From positions 1-64,000 of the IMG/VR virus record IMGVR_UViG_3300036790_000196: a stretch of 64,000 nt of DNA; one strand, 5' to 3'. Positions 58,495-64,000 of the stretch are shown one piece after another (the stretch's first letter is position 1; each line of letters begins with the position of its first letter). The DNA comes from a virus. The notes below the pieces were generated by a model. It saw only the letters and a program-made list of their open reading frames with translations, made no database searches and was not told the origin of the DNA. The position numbers and the translations under genes are program-made.

Positions 58495-59054
58495 AGCTTC
58501 CTGAAATAATAAGACGTGCACCACGTCACATGCGGCCTCGTGTTTATACGCTCCGCGAAGTCGAGCACGGCGTTAAGCGCGTCCGAGTTGGCGTCGCGCT
58601 GGCGGGTGTAGAAATCATGGCCGGCCAGGATTCCGCCGGGGCGCACCTTGGGCCACCATGCGGCGATGTCGGCGGAGACGGCGGCGTAGGAATGGTTGCC
58701 GTCCAGATGGACGAGGGACAGCGAAGCGTCCTCGAAAAGCGGGGCGGCCTCAAGGGAGAGCATCCGGTGAAACGTCGCGTTTGGCAGGCGGTTCTTCGCC
58801 GTCCAGTACGCGCTCTCCAGGTGGGCCTGCGCGTTCTGGCTGTCGCGGTACACGTCCGCTGGCTGCTCGTGCCATGGGTCGATCAGGTGGCAGTCGCCGC
58901 CCCATGCCCGGAAGTGCTGTTCCATTTCTGCGTGGAGCACGCCTATAAAGGCGATGGGCATATCCACGCCCACTTTACCGTAATGTAGAATCATCCATTC
59001 GGGCAGGTCGTCCCGGTGGTCGATCTCCCGCAGCGAAGGGTCGCAGGGGTTCAT
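58491..59054 (-). CDS. Class I AdoMet-dependent methyltransferase-like protein
   Basis: A 187-residue protein from ATG 59054. It contains LSLVHLDGNHSYAAVSADIA and WWPKVRPGGILAGHDFY at about 115-150; this 'DGxHxYxxvxxDixxwwpxlxxGGxxxghD' motif is the signature of Methyltransf_24-type enzymes found with surface-sugar genes. It may methylate a sugar on the same glycan as the nearby transferases. ATGA link to the upstream gene. Confidence 0.7.
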   Translation of the reverse strand: MNPCDPSLREIDHRDDLPEWMILHYGKVGVDMPIAFIGVLHAEMEQHFRAWGGDCHLIDPWHEQPADVYRDSQNAQAHLESAYWTAKNRLPNATFHRMLSLEAAPLFEDASLSLVHLDGNHSYAAVSADIAAWWPKVRPGGILAGHDFYTRQRDANSDALNAVLDFAERINTRPHVTWCTSYYFRKL

Positions 59055-59371
59055 GGCTTGCGCGTCTTGAGGACGACTCCTTGGCGCACCTCGTCGCGGT
59101 ATGAGATCAGTTCCTCCTTGCACAGATGCGTCATGACTAGATCGCTGTCCGGCAGGAAAGCCTCTCCCCCCTGGTGCTTAACGAGGGAAATGATTATGGA
59201 GAGTCCGGCGTCCCGGTCGCGCCTGACGGCCTCGGCGGTTGCGAGCGCCTGCTCAATGCGTCTCATCGGCGCTTGGTCGATCTCGGATTCTCGCATCATC
59301 CCGTCGAGGAACGCATCGCCCGCAGCGTCGTTCGAGGTCGCGGTTATGCCGCCTTTGAACGTGTGCTTCAC
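59051..59371 (-). CDS. Hypothetical protein (106 aa)
   Basis: A 106-residue protein from GTG 59371 in a GTGA overlap with the XRE-like gene. Mostly helical (APMRRIEQALATAEAVRRDR) with a hydrophobic strand (LSIIISLVKHQGG). Coupled to the regulator gene; may be a partner or co-regulator. No family is recognised. Confidence 0.55.
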   Translation of the reverse strand: MKHTFKGGITATSNDAAGDAFLDGMMRESEIDQAPMRRIEQALATAEAVRRDRDAGLSIIISLVKHQGGEAFLPDSDLVMTHLCKEELISYRDEVRQGVVLKTRKP

Positions 59372-59619
59372 AGCCCCGGCTCCCCCGCGCCGAAGAACTT
59401 GGACAGCTTCGCGTACAGCCCCATCGACGGCAGGTTCTCCCCGCACTCGATGCCGTTGATCGTCTTGACCGAGACCTCCATCGCCGCGGCAAGCTGCGTC
59501 TGGCTTATCTCGCGGCTCTCGCGGCGGATTCGCAGCTTCCTCCCGAGCCGGTTGCGGAACTTCGCAAGCTCTATCGGCGAGCGGCTGGTCCATTCGCGGC
59601 GGCGCAGGAGGGGGGACAT
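59368..59619 (-). CDS. XRE-family helix-turn-helix regulator
   Basis: An 83-residue protein from ATG 59619. The helix-turn-helix region is RESREISQTQLAAAMEVSVK followed by TINGIECGENLPSMG (residues about 35-70), the Cro/CI pattern. As the first gene of the long minus array and divergent from the plus operon at 59863, it could repress or switch either operon. Only the DNA-binding domain is present. Confidence 0.75.
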   Translation of the reverse strand: MSPLLRRREWTSRSPIELAKFRNRLGRKLRIRRESREISQTQLAAAMEVSVKTINGIECGENLPSMGLYAKLSKFFGAGEPGL

Positions 59620-59778
59620 GCGGGCCACTGTGCCGACGCGGCGACGCTGGTCAAGCCGGAATGTTTTCCGCGCGGGGTGCAACAATTTCGTTGACGGGGA
59701 AAAGTCCGCGTTGCATTCGTCGCATCAGCGCGGGCCTCCAGCCTCACAATATCGCCCGCGCTTTCTTCTAATGATTCT
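59620..59778. promoter_or_regulatory. Divergent regulatory region with 16-base element
   Basis: 59646-59661 repeats the element of 38282-38297 exactly. On the minus strand it gives GCTTGACC, 29 bases before the regulator ATG at 59619. TTTCGTTGACGG follows near 59687, matching TTTCGTTGACAG near 38301. Operators for the neighbouring XRE protein could lie here. Confidence 0.5.
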
Positions 59779-59862
59779 CCCCTGCTCCTTGGCCCTGCCT
59801 TCGGCGCGTCGCCAGAAGACTTCGTGCGCGGAGCTTTGCCTTGGGGCAGGGGACCGTTTTTT
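59779..59862 (+). promoter_or_regulatory. Terminator-like leader just before the helicase-methylase gene
   Basis: CCCCTGC at 59779-59785 pairs with GCAGGGG at 59846-59852, then ACCG and six T residues run up to ATG 59863. A nested hairpin, CTTCGGCG with CGCCaGAAG, occupies 59799-59817. A stem followed by a T-run right before a gene is the form of an attenuator. No leader peptide is evident. Confidence 0.45.
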
Positions 59863-62082
59863 ATGATCGAGCTCGACGATGCGCCACGGGACTATGACGC
59901 CTTCATAGCCTCTAAATCGAGGCGTCGGGTGGCGTCCGGCTTCGAGCCGCTGCCCATAAAAGCATCGCTTTTCGACTGGCAGAGATCGGTCGTCCGGTGG
60001 GCTGTCCGCAACGGCTGCGCCGCCCTTTTCGAGGACTGCGGGCTCGGCAAGACGCTCCAGCAACTAGAGTGGGCGCGGCAAGTCGCGGCGCACACGAAAT
60101 CTCCCGTCCTGATACTGACGCCGCTCTCGGTGGCGCACCAGACCGCCGCGGAGGCCGCTAAATTCGGCCTCAAAGCGAAGGTTGCGGCAGACCAGTCGGG
60201 GGTGAAGGGGCCGGGCATATGGATAACCAACTACGAGAAATTGGAGCACTTTGACGCCGACGAGTTTGCGGGGGTCGTCCTCGATGAGTCGTCCATCCTG
60301 AAATCCTTCACCGGAAAGACCCGCCAGGAGTTGACCCGGCTGTTCTCGCGCACCCCCTACCGCCTTTGCTGCACGGCCACCCCCAGCCCGAACGATTACA
60401 CGGAGTTTGGCCAGCACGCGGACTTCCTTGGGATATGCACGCCCGCACAGATGCTTGCGACCTTCTTCGTTAACGACACGTTCAACACGGGCGACTGGCG
60501 GCTAAAGAAGCACGCCGAGGGCAAGTTCTGGGAATGGGTGGCGTCGTGGGCGTGCTGCGTCTCGCGTCCGTCCGACATAGGCTTCCCGGACGAGGGATAC
60601 GAACTGCCGCCACTCGCAATGCACCCCGAGATCGTGCACGTCGATGAGAGCACGAACGCAGGGGACGAGCTGTTCCGCCACGCGACCCTATCGGCCACGA
60701 CCATGCACAAGGAGATGCGGGCCACCAGCGAGGCTCGCGCCAAACGGGTGTCCGAACTCGTAGCATCGAAGCCATGCGAACAGTGGCTCGTTTGGTGCAA
60801 CACGAATGACGAGGCCGACAAATTGGCCGCGCTCATGCCGGAGGCGGTCGAGGTGCGAGGGAGCGACACGGCGAACAAGAAGGAGCATGCCGTCGATGGA
60901 TTCCTCGATGGGTCGATTCGCGTACTCGTTTCCAAGCCGTCGATCGCCGGGTATGGGCTAAACCTGCAATGCTGCTCCCACATGGCTTTTGTCGGGCTCT
61001 CCTATTCGTTCGAGGACCTCTACCAAGCCCTTCGCCGGTGCTACCGCTTCGGCCAGAAGCGCCCGGTGCACGCCCACATAATACAGGCCCAAACCGAGGG
61101 GGCCATAACGCGCTCCATCGAGCGCAAGATCGAACAGCACAAGAATATGCAGACTGAAATGAAAAAGGCGTCCGCGGTATTCGCCGAGAACCGTATCAAG
61201 GAACTGTCAGTCAACACAGCGATAGGCATTGCTGAGGCGCCGGGGTGGAAGATGGCGCACGCCGACTGCGTGCGGTTCGCCCGCACGATCCCCGACGAGT
61301 CGATCGACTTCACGATCTTCTCCCCTCCATTCCCAGACCTGTTCGTCTATTCGGACGACCTGCAGGACATGGGCAACTGCGCCGGGCTGGACGAGTTCAC
61401 CCAGCACTTTGAACTCCTCGTTGCCGAGATGGCCCGCATCTGCGTGCCGGGCCGCGAGATTGCCGTCCACTGCGTGGACCTCCTCTCGACCAAGTGGAAG
61501 CATGGCAAGATCCAGTTCCAGGACTTCCCGGGCGAGATCGTGCGCGCCTTCTGGCGCAAGGGATTCCTCTTTCACTCCCGGATCACGATATGGAAGTCGC
61601 CCGTGACCGAGATGCAGCGCACCAAGGCGCACGGACTCCTGTTCAAGACCCTGAAAGCCGATTCGACGGACTCACGGGTGGGGGCGCCGGACTATCTCCT
61701 TGTGTTCCGCAAGCCCGGGGAGAACCCGAGACCCGTCACAAAGGACCCGTCGCAATTCCCTGTCGATTGGTGGCAGGAGGTGGCATCGCCCGTCTGGATG
61801 ACGGTGGACCAAGGGCGCGTCCTGAACGGAGAGGGGGCGCGGGAGCAGGCCGACGAGCGCCACATATGCCCGCTGCAGCTGGACGTGATTGACCGCGCCG
61901 TGACGCTTTGGAGCAATCCGGGCGACCTCGTATATTCTCCGTTTGCCGGGATCGGTAGCGAGGGATACGGCGCGCTGAAACTCGGGCGCAAATTCGTGGG
62001 CTCGGAACTCAAAAAAAGCTATTTTGAGCAAGCGTGCCTCAACATGAAGAACGCGCTCTCGCAGCAGGAAATGTTCACATGA
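59863..62082 (+). CDS. SF2 helicase-DNA methyltransferase fusion (739 aa)
   Basis: A 739-residue two-part protein. The N-terminal SF2/SNF2-like half has FEDCGLGKTLQ near residue 60, VVLDESSIL near 138, CTATPSPNDY near 170 and RRCYRFGQKRPVH near 390. The C-terminal half has FTIFSPPFPDLF near 486 (an SPPF-type motif IV of amino-DNA methylases) and VYSPFAGIGSEG near 690 (AdoMet motif I). Order IV then I is the beta class. It could modify and scan DNA to resist host restriction, as the P1 Dar/Hdf-type fusions do. Start ATG 59863. Confidence 0.75.
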   Translation: MIELDDAPRDYDAFIASKSRRRVASGFEPLPIKASLFDWQRSVVRWAVRNGCAALFEDCGLGKTLQQLEWARQVAAHTKSPVLILTPLSVAHQTAAEAAKFGLKAKVAADQSGVKGPGIWITNYEKLEHFDADEFAGVVLDESSILKSFTGKTRQELTRLFSRTPYRLCCTATPSPNDYTEFGQHADFLGICTPAQMLATFFVNDTFNTGDWRLKKHAEGKFWEWVASWACCVSRPSDIGFPDEGYELPPLAMHPEIVHVDESTNAGDELFRHATLSATTMHKEMRATSEARAKRVSELVASKPCEQWLVWCNTNDEADKLAALMPEAVEVRGSDTANKKEHAVDGFLDGSIRVLVSKPSIAGYGLNLQCCSHMAFVGLSYSFEDLYQALRRCYRFGQKRPVHAHIIQAQTEGAITRSIERKIEQHKNMQTEMKKASAVFAENRIKELSVNTAIGIAEAPGWKMAHADCVRFARTIPDESIDFTIFSPPFPDLFVYSDDLQDMGNCAGLDEFTQHFELLVAEMARICVPGREIAVHCVDLLSTKWKHGKIQFQDFPGEIVRAFWRKGFLFHSRITIWKSPVTEMQRTKAHGLLFKTLKADSTDSRVGAPDYLLVFRKPGENPRPVTKDPSQFPVDWWQEVASPVWMTVDQGRVLNGEGAREQADERHICPLQLDVIDRAVTLWSNPGDLVYSPFAGIGSEGYGALKLGRKFVGSELKKSYFEQACLNMKNALSQQEMFT

Positions 62083-63752
62083 TCGAGCTCGACCCTGACG
62101 ACCCCCCGCAGGCCGCGCCGGCCCCGGCGAAGGCGGTGGTGAAGGTGCCGCAGGAGCCGACGCCGCAGGAGATAGCGGAGGCGTTCCCGGAGGAGGGGGC
62201 CGTGCACGTCCCGGCGGTGCACGGGAGGAACGGGGCGGGGGATGCGCCGCAAGGGTCGGGCGCCGAGCAGAGGCTCGTCTCGTCCTGCATGACCGACATC
62301 GAGGGCAACTTCTGGCCGAGGGCGCGGCACCTGCCGCTCGAGGCGTTCCATGACCCGCACGCGAGGTCCATCTGGAAGGCGATGCAGGCCGGGCTTCGGT
62401 TCTCGGCCGACGAGGCGGCGTTCGAGAAGGCCACCGGGCTCACGGCGGACGACATCCTGCGCGTCCAGGTGTCGGGCGGGCTCGGGCTCGGCTTCAAGGA
62501 GTGGTACGCGGAGGTCGACGGGCGCTGGGCCGCGGCCGAGAAGGAGAGGCTTGGCCTGGAGCTCTCGAAATGCCCTGACGGCGCGCTTCGCGGGGTCGCC
62601 TCGAGGATCGAGGCCCTTCGCAGCCGAAATGAGGAATACCCCGCCACCCCGCTCCCGAGGTTCGGGGTCCCGGACCCGGCCGACAAGTCCGTCCTCCTTG
62701 GCGACCGGTATCTCAACCGCGGGGACGGGATGGTGCTCTCCAGCACGTCGGGGATGGGCAAGTCGTCGATCGCCCTCCAGCAGGCCGTGTGCTACGCCCT
62801 TGGCCGACCCTTCATGGGGATACGGCCCAACGGCCCCCTGCGCTCGCTCGTCGTGCAGGCCGAGGACTCGGACGGGGACATCGGCGAGGTATGGGAGTCC
62901 CTTCGCCACATGATGCATCTCTCCCCGGCGGAGGAGGCGCTGGTGGAGGAGAGGGTCCTCATCGTCACGGAGCGGGTGAGGCGCGGGCATTCGTTCATCG
63001 ACGCCCTGAGGAGATTGATCGCCCGCCACAAGCCGGACCTCGTGTGGGTGAACCCCCTCCAGGCGTACATCGAGGGGGACGTGACGGACGGTCGGGATCT
63101 CGGGGATTTCCTGCGGGCGGGACTCAACAGCCTGAATGAGCCGGCGAGCTTCGCCTTCGTCCTCGTCCACCATACGACCAAGCCCGCGACCGGCAAGGAG
63201 AGGGCCGAGCGCCTCTGGCACGAGGTCATGTACGACATGGCTGGGGGCGCAGAGATCATCAACTGGGCCCGGGCGATAATGAGCCTGCGGGCGGCGGGAC
63301 AGAAGGGGGAGTTCACGCTTGTCCTCGCCAAGCGCGGCAACAGGGCGGGGGTCACGCGCGAGGTCCCCCAGGGGGCCGGCGTCAGGGACGAGATAGTGAC
63401 CTCCATCTACCTTAAGCACTCGGAGGAGCTGATCGAGCTGCCGGGCAGGAAGAAGCGCCTTCGGGCGATCTTCTGGGAGCCGCGCACCCCCGACGCAGAG
63501 GAGACCACAAAGGCCGGCGCCGGCAAGGGTGCGGGCGCGCCGCGGCAGTTCTCCTTCGCCACCTACAAGGACGCCTTCCCGAAGGCCGAGGAGGCTGCAA
63601 CCGGGTTCCGACGCATCCACGCCGTGGCCAGGGACATGAAGCCCATAGGCGTCAGCGCCTTCTACAGCGTGATCGACGACGCGGTTCAGGCCGGGGCGCT
63701 CGGGGTGTCGAAGGACGATCGCGGCAGGCCGAGGTATTGGCTCAAGGCATGA
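62079..63752 (+). CDS. RepA/DnaB-like replicative helicase or ATPase
   Basis: A 557-residue protein. An N-terminal Pro/Ala-rich part is followed by a DnaB-N-like segment (GAEQRLVSSCMTDIEGNFWP). LSSTSGMGKSS near 221 is Walker A, VQAEDSDGDI and LVWVNPLQAY near 320 are further RecA-like motifs, and LVHHTTKP near 365 fits AAA_25/RepA-type helicases. It would be the replicative helicase. A winged-helix-like C-terminus ends the protein (IDDAVQAGALGVSKDDRGRP). It starts at ATGA with the fusion gene; both begin ATGATCGAGCTCGAC. Confidence 0.7.
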   Translation: MIELDPDDPPQAAPAPAKAVVKVPQEPTPQEIAEAFPEEGAVHVPAVHGRNGAGDAPQGSGAEQRLVSSCMTDIEGNFWPRARHLPLEAFHDPHARSIWKAMQAGLRFSADEAAFEKATGLTADDILRVQVSGGLGLGFKEWYAEVDGRWAAAEKERLGLELSKCPDGALRGVASRIEALRSRNEEYPATPLPRFGVPDPADKSVLLGDRYLNRGDGMVLSSTSGMGKSSIALQQAVCYALGRPFMGIRPNGPLRSLVVQAEDSDGDIGEVWESLRHMMHLSPAEEALVEERVLIVTERVRRGHSFIDALRRLIARHKPDLVWVNPLQAYIEGDVTDGRDLGDFLRAGLNSLNEPASFAFVLVHHTTKPATGKERAERLWHEVMYDMAGGAEIINWARAIMSLRAAGQKGEFTLVLAKRGNRAGVTREVPQGAGVRDEIVTSIYLKHSEELIELPGRKKRLRAIFWEPRTPDAEETTKAGAGKGAGAPRQFSFATYKDAFPKAEEAATGFRRIHAVARDMKPIGVSAFYSVIDDAVQAGALGVSKDDRGRPRYWLKA

Positions 63753-63774
63753 TGGCAGGCGGGATAACGATCAG

Positions 63775-63942
63775 GTGCGTCGCCTGCTCGCCCAGATGGA
63801 GCGCGCGAAGTCGAACATCGACCCGGTGGGGACAAGGACAGTCCTCATGACCTGCGCAAGGTGCACGACGAAGAAGGCGACGGTGTACGACATGACGTTC
63901 CTGGACGGCGCCGGAAATGATCTTGAGGCGCCGGCATCCTAG
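63775..63942 (+). CDS. Small zinc-binding-like protein (55 aa), relative of the 1910 gene
   Basis: A frame from GTG 63775 to TAG 63942. It reads RRLLAQMERAKSNIDPVGTR, then MTCARCTTKKATVYDMTFLD. Part of the DNA (63782-63808) is identical to 2016-2042 in the gene at 1910. CARC is one Cys pair. ATG 63796 or an upstream start are also possible. A competing 33-codon frame from ATG 63749 covers the same bases; the CARC-containing one looks more like protein. Confidence 0.45.
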   Translation: MRRLLAQMERAKSNIDPVGTRTVLMTCARCTTKKATVYDMTFLDGAGNDLEAPAS

Positions 63943-64000
63943 GCCCTACGGGACCGACGCACCCCGCCACTTCCTCGTCTCGCGGTCGAAGACAATCGCC
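63943..64000. other. Window end, no feature seen
   Basis: The last 58 bases are GC-rich and carry no complete gene in view. A further gene may begin beyond the window. Confidence 0.4.

Noticed and set aside
62019-63620. 533-codon frame antisense to the RepA-like helicase
   Set aside because: Arg/Pro/Leu-rich shadow; the plus strand has Walker motifs.
63749-63850. 33-codon frame (MMAGGITIRCVACSPRW...) after the RepA-like gene
   Set aside because: It is coupled by ATGA but is overlapped by a better frame with CARC and the repeat segment; both cannot be judged without relatives.
1-64000. CRISPR array, integrase, attachment site
   Set aside because: No regularly spaced repeats, tyrosine or serine recombinase motifs or direct repeats at a tRNA end were found in the window.

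Overview
This window is a bacteriophage genome segment. It is GC-rich (near 60% by eye), coding-dense, and most genes meet in 4-base ATGA or GTGA stop/start overlaps. The virion genes are those of a short-tailed phage with an N4-like head: a large terminase, a 749-residue portal, a capsid protein resembling the N4 gp56 family, a scaffold-like protein, and one very large 2527-residue polyvalent protein beside the portal. I see no tape measure, sheath, integrase, DNA polymerase, tRNA or CRISPR array. The host cannot be fixed from the sequence; a GC-rich Gram-negative bacterium is likely, because lipoprotein signals, a holin-like protein and spanin-like peptides are present.

Layout. (1) 42-446, minus: a possible small terminase. 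(2) 748-11189, plus: a long run of small accessory genes, many of families common in environmental phages, with a C5-type DNA methylase, an ASCH-like protein, an L7/L12-like protein, a ribbon-helix-helix protein and a lysozyme-like protein. (3) 11295-18411, plus: recombination and DNA metabolism (RecT annealing protein, Cas4-like exonuclease with four cysteines, resolvase-like nuclease, SF2 helicase), then an FkbM methyltransferase. (4) 18408-28362, minus: scaffold, capsid, head-tail and fibre proteins, then a lysis/secretion group (holin-like protein, lipoproteins, papain-like protein, lipase) ending in a terminator. (5) 28467-36078, plus: a GIY-YIG homing endonuclease, two tail/virion proteins, a Ser/Thr-rich mucin-like protein and a glycosyltransferase whose start overlaps its stop. 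(6) 36051-38253, minus: small genes and a GT9-like glycosyltransferase. (7) 38345-38649, plus: a candidate structured RNA closed by a 20-bp stem, then a small basic protein. (8) 39060-59619, minus: one array of about 20 kb that starts with an XRE repressor-like gene and runs through a methyltransferase, four glycosyltransferases, a PAPS-reductase-like enzyme, an acetyltransferase, terminase, the polyvalent protein and portal. (9) 59863-63942, plus: a helicase-methylase fusion and a RepA/DnaB-like helicase.

Main observations. A GCTTGACC element sits upstream of five transcription units and always points into them; two copies share 16 bases. An out-of-frame gene with a strong ribosome-binding site lies inside a disordered stretch of the polyvalent gene. 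A near-perfect inverted repeat buries the capsid start codon. The 38.3-38.65 kb RNA has G-U pairs that favour the plus strand. The mucin-like protein beside a glycosyltransferase, with more glycosyltransferases elsewhere, suggests a phage-encoded protein glycosylation system. All functions are inferred by reading the sequence; no searches were run.
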